Of a stretch of DNA of 64,000 nucleotides, positions 24,182-35,904 are shown piece by piece. Under the pieces are notes generated by a model that had not been told where the DNA came from, did not search any database, and was given only the letters and a program-made list of their open reading frames with translations. The stretch spans positions 105,615,116 through 105,679,115 of the forward strand of contig JAUMIR010000005.1 of the NCBI GenBank assembly GCA_030847615.1, in the 5' to 3' direction. The translations under genes and the position numbers were made by a program. The DNA comes from Gambelia wislizenii. Taxonomy: Eukaryota; Chordata; Lepidosauria; Squamata; Crotaphytidae. The stretch's first letter is position 1. The number at the start of each line of letters is the position of its first letter.

Positions 24182-25893
24182 GACTTCCGGCGTGACGGCG
24201 TTGTGAGAGGTTGCTGAAAGCGAAGGCTCTCGCCCAGCAATCAGTTTTGTTATTGTACTCTCAGCGCCCCCCCCCCATAAAAAATTAACAACAGAAAGGG
24301 GGAGAGAACGCTGCAAAGTTCTCCCCGGTAAGGGGGAACGGCGGGGCTCGCTGGGGGTCCTCTAAACCTCTCTCCGGAGAAGTTCGAAGAGGGGGAAGGA
24401 CCGCAGAGCCACAGAGCATAAGAAACAGACTGCCCAAGTGGCAGAGCTAACAACGCCAGCGCTTCTTTTAAATTTTTAAATTATCAACAACAGAAGCCTG
24501 CAGTGGGAACAATCAATCACGACGAGAGATAACTTCCGGAACGAGAATTAAACTATGGGAAGGTGAGAGAGGAGGTGCTTCAAAAGCTAAGTAAACGGAG
24601 AGGAGTGTGGAGTGAGGAAAGTGGGAGTTTGAGAGTAAGAGAGCAAGAAAGAGAAAAGCAGAAGAAAGAATTAGAAACTGTTAAGCTGAGAGAGGGTGCG
24701 GAGGATAAAGGAGAAAGGAAAAGAAAAAGGTTGAAGACAGACGCTAAGGACGGAAGATAAAGGAGACGAAGGAGGCTGGGGTCGGGAGTAAGAGAGTAGC
24801 GAGAGGAACGACATGAGAGTATCGGTGAGGAGGAAGCAGGAGGAAGCAACCAAGGAAAGATTACGAGTCGGGTGCGAGACTGCGGCAAGGAGAGAGACGA
24901 GGGAAAGACCTGACGAGGCTTGCACTGGAAGGAGAGGGAGAAACGAAGAAAGCATTTGCACCTCCGCAGAGGCGTGAAGGAGCTGGTGAAGGGTGGCGGC
25001 GAAAGGAACAAGGATAGAAAGAGTGAAAGATATTGACGCCGGGAGAAAAAGGCTGAATAAGAGGGCGGAATTCGTGCTCCGCGGAGACACGAAAGGGAGG
25101 GGAGAGAGACAACGTGGAGTTGAATAGAGACGGAAAGAATTGGGAAAGTCAACACCGGGGGGGAGAAAGGCGTAAACAAAGACACTGCGAAGGCGAGTAG
25201 GTGGATCCCAACCCCGCGGAGACGCGAAGACGTGAGGACTGTGGGTGAAAAGAAGAGGAAGAACAGGTGAACTTAATGTTGGGAGAGACTGTAAACAAAG
25301 ATTGTAATAAAGAAAGTGGTCTGTAGCACCGCGGAGACTTGAAGGGGGTAGGAAAGAGGGGAGTTGCTGTTGCGGGGGGATGGTTGAGTAAAGCTTGAAC
25401 AAGTGGTGTGTAAGGGGTAGGTGAAAGATAGAGATAAAAAGAATGTCGCCCAGGAGGGAGAGGGAAAATATAAGAAAATAGGGCTATTGCGGTGTGAAGA
25501 TGGGTGTTGGCGGAGAGTAAAGGAGGGAGGAGAAAGCCAAGGAACACCAGGGCTATAAGGAAAAGGTGAGGGGGGAAGCTATCTGGTCATTGAGTGGGAA
25601 TAATACATTTTAAGAATAGAAGACACTAGGGGTTACTGTAAGAAAGGGGAAGACTCATTTTGGGGAAATTTCCTTCCTAAAGAGTTTATTTGGATTGGTG
25701 GAAATTTAAATGGTGGTATAGGGATTTTATATAAGAGAGTGGCCTGGGATAGTTGATGTAATTGTATTAGAAGATTGTATTAGAAGGTCGTATACTGGAG
25801 ATACTTGATTTAGCATTTATAAATTTAGGCGGCTAAACTAAATTGTATAAGTGAACTAGGAGAGAGAGAGAGGGGAAAAAAAAAAGAGAGAGT
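24182..25893 (+). promoter_or_regulatory. L1 5' UTR / internal promoter region with tandem monomers
   Basis: This GC- and purine-rich leader holds a CCGCGG-GAGAC-type core at 24964 (CCGCAG), 25079, 25214 and 25329, at intervals of 115, 135 and 115 bp. Each is followed by a GAAGG-like stretch and preceded by a GGGAGAAA..GTAAACAAAGA-like stretch in at least the last two units. Mouse L1 promoters are also built of monomers, so this arrangement suggests a monomeric promoter. Function is inferred, not shown. The tail of the leader (25560-25893) becomes AT-rich. Confidence 0.6.
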
Positions 25894-26984
25894 ATGGCCA
25901 CAGGTACAAGGAAAGCCACCCAGGCACAAACACAGCTCATACTACAGCGCAGACCCTCAACAGAAGGAATGACAAAAACAATGGATATGACCATTATATT
26001 GGAGGAAATGAGAAAAGAGATGAAGAAAATGAGAGTGGAGATCAGAGAAGAGATGAAAGAAATAAGGGCAGAAATGAAAGCGGACCTTAAAAAAGAATTG
26101 AACAACTTTGGTAAAAAATTAGAAAAACTAACCGAGGATATAGATCAAATTAAAAAGACGGTAGACAATTTACAGGAGAAAACACAAAAATTGGAAGACA
26201 AAACAAATCATATTACGCAGGAGCAAGAGCAGGAGAAGAGAGAAATACTTATTAACGATTTGAGGTATAGGAGCGGTCTTTAAAGTTGAGAGGTCTAGCA
26301 GAAAGGGAAAGAGAAAATCTGATCGAGAGAGTGATTCCAACGTTAGCAAGGTTTATAGATATAGAGGAAGAAAGATTAGAGCTACAAGTGGATAAAATCT
26401 TTAGAATAAGTTCAATTGTGGCAAGGGAGAAAAATATTCCGAGAGATATTTTGCTCTCATTTACCAGGGCAAAAATAAGAGATCAAATTATACAAAAAAG
26501 TTATGAGGAAAAATTATTAATAGAAGGAGACGAGATAAAGATATTTAAAGATGTGCACCCCCAAATACTGAAAAAGAGACAAGAATACCATTTTTTGACC
26601 AAGTTGTTAATAGAAAATAAAATAAATTACCGATGGGAGAGATTGGAGGGAATATCGTTTATATACCAACGTAAAAGAATAAGAATAAACTCGGTACAGA
26701 AGGCAAAAGAATTTGTTAAAAGGCTAATGAAGGAAGGTAAAAGAATAGAAAAAGGGGAAAAAGAGAATAAAGAAGAAGAGGAGATAGGTGTACTGGATTT
26801 AAAGGAACAAAAAGGAAAGGAAAGACGGAAACGACAAATAGAAGAAAAATTAATACAAGATACTGAGGAGGAAGAGGGAGAGGAGGAAGAAGAAGAGGGT
26901 AATATTTATAACCAAGAAGAGCAGGAATCAATAGAGGAAGATATAGAAGAAGTAGAATTAGAAGAAGCAGAAGAGGAAATCTAA
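25894..26984 (+). pseudogene. L1 ORF1 (RNA-binding coiled-coil protein), one frameshift
   Basis: ORF1p is the trimeric nucleic-acid chaperone of L1. The N-terminal part (25894-26283, 129 codons) has a heptad-rich coiled coil from about residue 30 to 120 (MRVEIREEMKEIRAEMKADL...NFGKKLEKLTEDIDQIKKTV) and ends in the start of the RRM (LINDLRYRSG). A single-base shift near 26270-26283 moves the frame to 26286-26984 (LRGLAERERENLIERVIPTL). There the C-terminal domain shows FRISSIVARE, ILLSFTRAKIRDQIIQKS, FKDVHPQILKKRQE and INYRWERLEGISFIYQRKRI. A Glu-rich tail ends the frame. The start is the ATG at 25894, after an A-rich stretch. Confidence 0.92.
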
Positions 26985-27016
26985 AAGGAAAATAATAATA
27001 ATAACAATAAGAGATA

Positions 27017-30000
27017 ATGGAAATAAAAGCAATATCCCGGAACACTAAAGGCTTAAACTTAAAATTTAAAAGAAATCAAATTTTTCATTATTTAGAGAAA
27101 GCAAGAGCTGATATAATATGTCTGCAGGAGACAAAGATCAGAGAGAGGGATAGTAAAATCTTAAGAAATCCCAAATTGGGTCAAAATTTTATTTCAGCAA
27201 ATCAGAGGAAAAAAAGGGGAGTGGCCTTATATGTTAATAGAAAATACCAAACAAAAGTGATATTTAAAGATGAGGAGGGAGCATATGTGGGGGTGGAAGT
27301 TAGATTACAGAATTTGAAGGTGCTGGTAGTAGGAGTATATACACCCAATCAAGCCCAAGAAAATTTTTTAAAAAATTATCAGAAGAACATGATAGAATTC
27401 TGTTAATGTGGGACTGGAATGGGGTGATAGACCCCTCAAAAGACAGACTAATGAAAAAGCATAAAACGAAGAATCAAGGGAAACTCCCAAGTGGTTTTTT
27501 TGAAATGATGGAAGAACTCTCATTATTAGATGTTTGGAGATGGAAATATGGGGGGATGGGTGGAGACACATTTCATTCAGATGTACATAATTCAGAATCC
27601 AGAATAGATATGTTCTTGGTGACAAAAAATCTGGCATCTACAATAAAAAAAATGGAAATTATCCCCAGATGGATATCCAATCATAACCCCATCATGGTAA
27701 CAATGTGTCTAAAAAGAAGAGAATTCTCGTGGCGACTAAGGAATGATCTCCTAAATGATGAAGAAAGTATTAGACAAGCGCGAGAAGTAGTGAGATTATA
27801 TTTTGAGGAAAATACTTCCAAAGAAGTAAATATGAAAATCGTTTGGGATGCAAGCAAAGCGGTTATGCGGGGCTATTTTATCAAGAAAGCAATTGAAAAA
27901 AAGAAAGCAGGAGGCAGAGAAATTAAATCGGATATTAGAAGAAATAAAACTAAAAGAAGAAAAACTAAGAGAAGAGCCTGAGAACAAAGACAACAAATTG
28001 GAGCTCACAATCTTGAAAAAACAAGCACAATCACATCTGGTGGTAGAAATGGAACAAAAACTGAGAGAAGTAAAACAGAAATATTTTGAGATGGCGAATA
28101 AACCGGGGAAATGGCTCTCTATAAGATTGAAAAAGAAAAGGGAAGCAAAAATAATTACAGAAGTAAAGTATGAAGGTAAAATAACAACGGAACATGAGCT
28201 AATTAAGAGAGGATTTTACGACTTCTATGCAGAATTATATAATGAACCGACTCAAACATCAACACTAGAAGAGAAAATAAATCGCTATCTGGAACAACAG
28301 AAAATACCAAGAATGCTGGAAACTCAGAAAGAAATGTTAAATAAAGATATTACAGTGATGGAAATTGTTGAGGCAATTAGAAGACAGAAACAAGACAAAG
28401 CACCGGGACCAGATGGTTTTACAGCACTATATTATAAAAAAAGGAGGAAGAACTATTTATACCGCTGCAAAAAACAATGAACCAAATCAAGACTGACGGA
28501 ATCCCTGACTCATGGAACGACGCTTTCATTTCATTAATTCCCAAAGAAGGTAAAGACAAGAGAGAACCCAGGAGTTATAGACCAATTTCACTTTTGAATT
28601 TGGATTATAAAATCTTCGTAGACATCTTGGCACAAAGGTTTAAAAACATATTAAGTAACATCATTCATGAAGATCAAAATGGCTTTTTGCCAAAACGCTA
28701 CGTCAAAAATAATGTGAAGACGGTGGTAGATGTAATAGAATACTACGAATGCCACAATGAAAAGAAATTGGCTATGATATCCTTGGACGCGGAGAAAGCC
28801 TTTGATAATGTCAAATGGTCCTTCATGAAAGCAGTATTAAGAGAAATGAATGTAGGAGAGAAGTTTAGTGCATGGATAAATGCCATATATCAAGATCAGA
28901 AAGCGCAAATACTAATAAACGGAGATAAAACAGGGAAAAGTAACATAAAGAAAGGAACACGTCAGGGGTGCCCGCTGTCCCCTTTGCTTTTTATCGCTGT
29001 TACAGAAGTTCTAAACAACAGTATAAGAGATAACATAAAGATTAGAGGGGTCAAGATTAAAGAGTATGAGTATAAAATCAAAGCTTTTGCGGATGACCTG
29101 ATTATTTTTCTTGAGAATCCATTAGAACATTTAGAAGAGCTTAATAATACCTTAGATAAATTCGCAATGGTCTCAGGATTTAAGATAAACAGAGATAAAA
29201 CAGTAGTGTTGACAAAAAATACAACTAAAAAGGAAGATGGAAAAATAGAGGAAATGACAGGCTATAAGGTTGTGAGTAAATTTAAATATCTGGGAATATG
29301 GATCTCCAAAAGAAATGCAGATTTATTTGAAAATAATTATAACAAAACATGGAAAGAAATATCTAGGGATGTATGTAAATGGTCTAGATTACATCTGTAC
29401 TTCCTGGGGAGAATAGCTTCCATAAAAATGTCAATATTGCCAAAGTTCATGTACTTATTCCAAAACCTCCCTATAATTACTAATACGAATTGCTTTAAAA
29501 AATGGAATTCAGAATTGAAAAAATTTATCTGGGAGGGTAAGAGACCTAGAATAAAACTAAAATTGCTAACTGACAACATAGATAGAGGTGTGTGTGCATT
29601 CTCAGATTTATTACGTTATTATAAAGCGTGTTCATTAATGTGGATAGAAGATTGGATAAATCTGAGAGATGAAAAACTACTTGTATTGGAAGGCCATAAT
29701 TTGGTCTTTGGATGGCATGCCTACCTATGGTATAATAAGAAGAAAGAAAACAAAGAATTCGATAACCATTACATCAGAAAAGCACTATTAAAATCATGGC
29801 TGGCAATTTAAAAAGTGTTTTATAGAGAAATACCTCTTTGGATCTCTACTCAAGAGGCTTTTTTAAAAAGATTCAGATCAGAGAAACAAAGATGGCTAAC
29901 TTACCAAATGTTGTTAGAAATAGATCTTGAAGCAAAAACAGCAAATGTTAGAACAAGGGACCAACTGGAGAAGGAAGGGATAAGATTTAACTGGTTTACT

Positions 30001-30766
30001 TACCAACAAATTTACGCAAAATATAAGATAGATCGGAAACTGGAGGGATTTCAACTGGAAAAGAATGACTTGGACAAAATACTGTTTGGCAACCCGAAAC
30101 ACCACATTGCAAAGTATTATAAATTACTAACTGATAGAGAATTAGAACTGGAGTATATAAAAGAAAATATGATTAAATGGGCTCAGGATTTAGGTGTTGT
30201 AATAGAAATTGACAGATGGGAAAAAGCTTGGAAAAATACCGCGAAATTCACCATGGCACAAAATTTATAAGAGAACTTTGTTAAAATGTTTTTTTAGGTG
30301 GTATCTGACCCATGTCAAATTAAATATGATGTATAAAACAGGGAGTAAAGAATGCTGGAAGTGTGGGAAAGAAAAAGGGAATCTGCTACATATGTGGTGG
30401 AATTGTACACTAGCAAAAATATTTTGGAAGAAAGTACATTCCAAAATTAAGGAAATCTTGAATATTAAGTTTACAATAAGCCCTGAAATATATCTATTAA
30501 ACATGATAGATAGAATAAGGGACCCTGAAATGGAAAAGAAATGGAGAATCCTATTATATATGATCACATGTGCTAGAATGTTATATGCCCAAATGTGGAA
30601 AGAGAAAGAGATACCAACAATTGAAACGTGGATCACTAAGATGTATGAAATGTGGGAAGCGGATAAATTGACAACACTCCTGAGGGGAAATTCGATGAGA
30701 AGAAAGGGGAAAGAGTGGGAAATTTTTACAAAAGTCTGGAGAATAAGAGGGAATATAGAAGAATGA
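27017..30766 (+). pseudogene. L1 ORF2 (endonuclease, reverse transcriptase, Cys-rich end), disrupted
   Basis: ORF2p nicks DNA and reverse-transcribes L1 RNA. The endonuclease covers 27017-27720: ICLQETKI is intact, GDWN-type is changed to WDWNGVID, and the catalytic SDH motif reads SNH (27680). The RT covers 28230-29300: DKAPGPDGFTALYY, RPISLLNLDYKIF, SLDAEKAFDNV, GTRQGCPLSPLLF and the catalytic FADD in IKAFADDLIIFL are present. The C-terminal Cys motif is CWKCGKEKGNLLHMWWNC at 30355. Breaks are frameshifts near 27370-27400, 27890-27960, 28430-28480 and 30235-30255, and a TAA stop at 29809-29811. Fragments: 27017-27406, 27406-27981, 27848-28480, 28477-29811, 29815-30270, 30209-30766. Confidence 0.94.
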
Positions 30767-31247
30767 GTATAGTGTCAATAATACCTTATAAGATATAAAG
30801 ATGAATAAGATTTAAGAGAATACGAGAAATATGTGAGAAAAAGGTAATCTAAGAATGGAAGAAACGTAGATAAAAAGAAATAGGCAGAAAACAGTAACTG
30901 GTGAGATGAAGAACCACTTGACAGGAGAAAAAAGAGATAGGAAGGTTAAACTAAACAAAGATTTAATTTACACGGTGAGGTTGAAACTCTGAATTACGTT
31001 TTATGAAATTAAAGAAAGTTAAAATTTAACGAGAAACATTTGAAAATTGGAAAATGCATAAAATATGTATATAATTATTTAATGTAAGATAACAAGAAAT
31101 ATATATATATATATATGCAATAATGTGTGTACATATGTATGGAAGAACATCTTTACTTATTTATGTTTGTATTGAAGCAATGGATCAGAGTCAACTGTGC
31201 TTTGTTAGATAGTATAAATAGAAGAATTGTAACAAATAATTGTAACT

Positions 31248-31272
31248 AATAAAAAATATTTTAAAAAAAATA
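31248..31272 (+). terminator. L1 polyadenylation signal and A-rich tail
   Basis: AATAAA at 31248-31253 is followed by an interrupted A-rich tail ending at the target duplication at 31273. This marks the 3' end of L1 transcription and reverse transcription. Confidence 0.8.
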
Positions 31273-31654
31273 TCTTTGGTTCATAGCAGAGATGCTCTGT
31301 ACATGATGGAGATTGAGACTGTAGATCTTAAGGCCAGAGAGCTTCATGTGCTTTTTAAAGGGTAGCTTCAGCCTTCATACCTCTACAATCTTCACTGCAT
31401 TCTCACTGGGAGGTCTGGGTCCTGGGGCTGAGGAGGCTCAGTTGGAAGAGTGAGACCTAACAACCTGACTGCTTTCCTCAATAGTATAGCAAAATCATGT
31501 AGCTGCTAGTGTTTTGTCTTCATCATCTAAGGATAGCTCTACCCCCTCCCCAAGGATACAGAAGAGGTGTAGCTACTCCTCATAGTTCTCTCCTGGTGAG
31601 TGCCCCACATAGGCTGTGCTGCTCAAGGTGTGGGGGGCCTGGTAGGCCTTCCTG

Positions 31655-31938
31655 CAAATGTTACACAGACAACAAAGCAAATAGCACAACAACCCAACAA
31701 TGGGAGGAATAAACCCTTTAAAAGGCAGATGGGGAAAATGGCCCATAGTCTTAAAATGTTTCTATGCTAATGCACAAAGCATGGGAAATAAACAGGATGA
31801 ACTTGAACTCTTAGCACAGCAAAATAAATATGATATAACAGGCATCACAGAAACCTGATGGGATGAGTCCCATGATTGGAATGTAGGAATAAAGGGGTAT
31901 AGCCTATTTCAGAGAAATAGACCAAACAGGAAGGGACC
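31655..31938 (+). mobile_element. CR1 LINE fragment (start of ORF2), both ends lost
   Basis: On plus it matches the same CR1 region as 22840-22500 in copy 1: AACCCAACAATGGGAGGAAT, TAATGCACAAAGCATGGGAAA, GGGATGAGTCCCATGATTGGA. The translation, with breaks, gives the endonuclease start (NAQSMGN, LELLAQQNKYDI, SHDWNVGIKGYSLFQRN). It has no CR1 3' end, and gag-like DIRS E sequence lies on both sides. Confidence 0.8.
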
Positions 31939-32604
31939 AGCATCCAGAGTCATGATGCAAACTCAGAGGACCTCTTTTCTTGCCATCATGGGCAAACAGC
32001 AAGCCTCCCCTCGACATACTCACAGCTTCCTTGGCTTGATCTGTTGCCTTCTCCCCTGGCCCATTTTGGGTGGTGCAAGGAGGCAGCAGAATTCAGGGGA
32101 CTACTCCTGCACTTTCTCCACGGCCCTCTAGATTGGCCTCCTGTCTGTCTGTGCTAGAGGAGGAAGTTTTTGAAAAGGGAAAAGAATCTCCAGCCAGGCT
32201 AGTGATCTCTTCAGTCTGGGCAAGTCTGGATATGCCCACAGCCAGCTGATTTAATCCCTTGCTTGGCTCCCAGAGGGCGTATGTGAAGAGAGGAAGACCG
32301 TGAACAGGAAGTGGAGAAAGCTATAGAAAGGTGTTTTTTTTTAAAGGCACTGAAGAAAGAGAGAGAAGAGAAGGAATTGAAGTAAAATCAAAGGAGAAAA
32401 TTAAAAGTGGAAAAGTTCTGGAGCAGAGTAAAAAGAAAATGAGTCCTATCAGAGCAGGAGAGAGGAATAAGGTTGAACTTTCTGGGGGAGTGCTCCCCCA
32501 GTGGAGATATGGAAATGGTCTACCTTTCCTGCCTATTGGAGAGAGTGGGAAGAGCAACCCATCCAAAGGATGTTCCTCCCCTCTCTGCTGGGAAAAAAAA
32601 TCTA

Positions 32605-32890
32605 TTTTCATGAAAGACAAAAACGCATTTCTCAAGCTAATGATTTAGCCATCTTCCTGAAAGGTAATTAAATTGATTTCCATCTTCCTACATATTTCAT
32701 TTGTTAAGACAAGCCCAACATGATTTGGACCACATTTATTTTAGGGCTTTTTCAAGGAACATATTAAAATAGGTAGCACCTCCTAACCACAATGATTGTC
32801 AATAATTGACATACATCTAAATAAATATATAACAATATATAAAAATAAGCAGATTGCAACTAGCAAATACTTTGAAATGGAATAACTTAC
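32605..32890. other. WDR19 intron, no feature
   Basis: AT-rich intron sequence between the end of DIRS E and a WDR19 donor site. Nothing supported. Confidence 0.4.
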
Positions 32891-33040
32891 TGGACAATAA
32901 ACAAAACCATCACTTTTGTCATCAATGAAAACTAGTCTGGTTCCATTGGGATCGGGGAAAATTTTTCTCACACCAACAGAATGCCGATATTCATTCACAT
33001 ACTGCCAATCTTCAATGTAAAAATACTGAATAACACCAGT
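32891..33040 (-). CDS. WDR19: WDR19 exon (second propeller)
   Basis: This 150-bp, phase-0 exon encodes 50 residues, including [20 protein letters not shown] and [20 protein letters not shown]. The donor is GTAAGT at 32885-32890. The intron that follows in the transcript is 17.8 kb and contains DIRS element E with its nested LTR, CR1 and L1 insertions. Confidence 0.96.
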
Positions 33041-33861
33041 CTAATAAAAAACAAATGGGTCATAGCAACCATATTAGAAACTAACAAGCTGAACATATTT
33101 GTAACTGGGATCAATTCAGCCATGTTATTAGACAAGTTGACTGACAATTATTTTTGACCAGAAACAGTAACCGTGACAAACCCTTTGTTGAAATTGCTCC
33201 TATTAATAGTAAAGCAGTTTTTATGTCTGCTAATGTATCAGAAGCTGAAATGGGAAGAGGATTGAGTTTCTATCAGAGAGTTAGAGAGTTCCCAATCCTT
33301 GTACAAATATGATGGTTGTGGTGGGGAGAGGATTTCAGAATGACTGCCTTTCAAATCAGATCTGGACAAATTCTGAACAAGCATATTTTTCTTGTGCTGC
33401 TGGAGAAAAATGACATCAGGTGTACCATATGGGGAGTTGGGTAATTTTATTGGTTAAGCAGGCCTCTTTGGCAATGTTGGGTCCTCCATCCTGCTGCAAA
33501 AATAGTGCTGCAACAGTGAAGTGAACCTGTAACTTTGCTTCAAAAAGAATGCTGGGGTTAGACAGGAACATGGGCTTTAAGGATATGTTCCCTCAAAACC
33601 CTTATTGTTCATCTCTTGATAAACTTAGTTCTTAGTAGTGAACTGAAGTGGAGCCTTTGTTTATCACTAAAGAATCCTGAAGAGCTTTGATTTGTTTTGA
33701 TTGATTTCATTCTCTCTTTCCCTCCCTCCCTCCCTCCTTTGCAACCCCCCCCTCATTTTTAGGCCCAGTCTTGCTTGGGGACAAAATCAGGTAAGCTGCA
33801 CTACCAAAGTTGGCTGCCCCTACACTAGTATGAGATGAGCTTGACATGGGCACATACTTAC
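33041..33861. other. WDR19 intron, low-complexity tract only
   Basis: 821-bp intron. A CCCT-rich tract lies at 33716-33755. No transposon remnant was recognised. Confidence 0.4.
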
Positions 33862-33984
33862 ATCAGTACCATAGATGAGGAAATCATTCGTTAAAGCGTG
33901 ACACAAAATTTTACTTTTATCATCGTTATCTGGGAACAGTCTAGTCTCCCGTTCTTCCTCAGTATTTGAACGTTCACTTTCTAT
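33862..33984 (-). CDS. WDR19: WDR19 exon (second propeller)
   Basis: This 123-bp, phase-0 exon encodes 41 residues beginning [18 protein letters not shown] and ending [12 protein letters not shown]. The acceptor is TTTCAG and the donor GTAAGT. Confidence 0.95.
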
Positions 33985-34160
33985 CTGAAATAATACAGCA
34001 AAAATAAATTTCTGGTGAGAAAGAGAATTATTTTCATTATCTCACAGTTTGAAATTGTAGCCACCCCACCATATCACAACGTCATCCTTTCTTTCTTTAA
34101 TTGATTAAAAGTCACCAGCAGACCCCCGCAAAATCGCAAAAGGATTTTTCAAAACACCTC

Positions 34161-34485
34161 TATAGGAAGCCCCCACTTATCTGATGTGTTAGAGACTGTA
34201 GCAATGACAGAAACCAGAACTGGTAAAATAGCAGAACCCATATACGGAACATGAGGGAATTACAGTGGCTCGCTTGGGACTGCCTATGCCCACACAGTTG
34301 GCTTGGTGACTTTTCTCTCCTCTTAGCTTGCTTTTGCAAGCAGCACATGCAGTCAGTCCCAAGCAAGACTTCATAGGCAAGAACTGTTGAAAGAATGCAT
34401 TCCTCATTGAATGAATGGAACCTAAGCTTAATTTGCAAGTGCGTGAGTGAGTCATCAGATAACAAGCTGTTGAAAGGCAGGGCTT
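34161..34485. mobile_element. Possible MITE in small WDR19 intron
   Basis: Inverted arms CACTTATCTGATG (34173) and CATCAGATAAC (34453) enclose a partly palindromic interior (CTTGGGACTG near 34276 against CAGTCCCAAG near 34353). The exact ends and target duplication are unclear. Confidence 0.4.
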
Positions 34486-34739
34486 AGTGTATTAACTATG
34501 TACTGCTACAGAACTTTTTGCCCTTCAGTTCTCTCTGAGACAAACTTTAGTACACTTAATTTCTTCTTGTTCTCTCCTCTCCTGTTAAATTGCTCTGCAA
34601 AATCAACTTTCAACTTTTCATCTATATTGGACTGAAACTAAACCCACAGTTGTACAATACACACTTATAGCTTTTGGACCAGTTTTATTCTTGCAGTTCT
34701 GGTGATTCTCCCAAAGTTCAGATTCCTTGGTATACTCAC

Positions 34740-34846
34740 CATATGCAACTGAACTTTACCCTCAAATTGTGCAGCTGCATAGTCAGAATTAAGGCACATA
34801 CGGGCTACTGTTCCCAGATATTCCATGTCTTTGAGCTTTTTTACAC
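34740..34846 (-). CDS. WDR19: WDR19 exon (second propeller)
   Basis: This 107-bp exon encodes [20 protein letters not shown] followed by [15 protein letters not shown]. The acceptor is GCAG and the donor GTGAGT. The preceding 8.1-kb intron holds DIRS copy A and a Tigger-like MITE. Confidence 0.95.
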
Positions 34847-35904
34847 CTGCATAATATTAAAAACAATATTGTTGTGATTACATCTTGCCTTTGCACATGT
34901 TTTTAACCATTTAAAATACCTCTTAACACATGAAACAATAGATTACATTACAAAGCATCCTATAGCACCATAACGATTAATATGTTTATACAGCATGAGC
35001 TTTTGTCCATTATAAGTTATCTAGAATTCATCACATGCATTTAGTGACATTTGAATTTCAGGAATATACACAGTACACATGATGTTAGGTTGGATTCTCA
35101 ACAGGTCTGAAAATACTCATTGCTTTAAATTACATGAAGTACTCACAGTGCCAATTGCATTATCAGTATTAGCCAGTCATCCAACTATTCCTGGTAATAC
35201 AAACATTCTGGCACCAGTAACACAATTAACACACATAGTGTGATGAAAATCTGTTAATCATTATTCAAGCCTAATTAATTTTAATTCAACAATGTTTCCC
35301 TTAAATCTCCCTCTGAAATTTCCTTGCTACTTTAAGGACCTCGAAGGGTCTCCCATACGTTTCTGAATACTGTTATTTCCAGTGTCAGATTAGTGTTCAC
35401 TTATTAATTTGCACAGAGACTATCCTGTTTGCCTTATGTAGAATGCAGAAGGACACTGCCTACAAAAGAGGGAATACATCACATAAATGAGAAAATAAAG
35501 TGTCAGCTTGTTTGTGCTATCAGTTAATTTTGGTGACTGGCCAGTGTTAATGGAGTAATTTTCATTGTCAATACTGCATGAACTTAATTTACCTTTGACA
35601 TCACTTTTCCATAATCCAGCAGCACTGCAAAGCCTCCTCCTGCCCCAGGTGGAAGGAGAAACACCACCTGTTACTATTGTTGCTGCCTGTCCTTGATGCT
35701 ACTGCCCCTCATTGCCACTGCTGTATACCCAAACAGACGCATTTTTGGAGTAAGAACCAAACAAAACCTGATTCTGAGTGACTGCTCCTGGTTCTGAAGT
35801 TCTGGCTAAGATATTTAGGGTCCAGCTGCAACAGAGAGAAAGGCTCAAGTGCTTCATTTAGCCTAATGGATAGTCTGGTCTTGGTCCAATTACACCCCCA
35901 ATTA
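34847..35904. other. WDR19 intron, unassigned
   Basis: AT-rich intron with no recognised coding remnant or terminal repeat. Confidence 0.4.

Larger units (their letters stand above)
24182..31272 (+). mobile_element. Full-length-size L1 LINE with target duplication
   Basis: A 7.1-kb L1 runs from GACTTCCGGCGTGACGGCG at the 5' end to an A-rich tail. It is flanked by a 10-bp duplication TCTTTGGTTC (24172-24181 and 31273-31282). It has a 5' UTR of 1.7 kb, ORF1 (25894-26984), a 32-bp spacer and ORF2 (27017-30766), then a 3' UTR with AATAAA at 31248-31253. It lies antisense to WDR19, inside gag of DIRS E. Decay is light: about one frameshift in ORF1 and five breaks in ORF2, several in A-runs. The length and intact ends indicate a complete retrotransposition event, not a 5'-truncated copy. 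Confidence 0.96.
15600..32604 (-). mobile_element. DIRS-type retrotransposon E, opened by LTR, CR1 and L1 insertions
   Basis: The outer ends are inverted repeats: the block at about 15628-15700 (CAGCAGAGATGGGACC, GGTTGCTCCTCCCTC, GGAAAGGTAGACC) matches the reverse complement of about 32518-32600. An internal complementary region at about 15955-16040 repeats the joined ends. Read on minus, gag remnants lie at 32330-31940, 31640-31283 and 24181-23640 (TFVPFLGTKHLEESLNSFLV), and a recombinase remnant at about 17650-16080 includes the C-terminal block CRAAMWKSPPTFVRHYK. Nested in it are a solo LTR (17656-18251), CR1 (18257 to about 23207), L1 (24182-31272) and a CR1 fragment (31655-31938). Its own sequence is roughly 4 kb. 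Confidence 0.75.

Noticed and set aside
24580..25547. Three long overlapping minus-strand open frames (up to 243 codons) in the L1 5' UTR
   Set aside because: The plus strand here is purine-rich, so its complement has few stop codons; the translations are Ser/Pro/Leu-rich low complexity without recognised domains. An ORF0-like product cannot be excluded but is unsupported.
26716..27045. Hydrophobic 109-codon minus frame
   Set aside because: Antisense of the Glu-rich end of L1 ORF1; the apparent membrane character is the complement of GAA/GAG codons.
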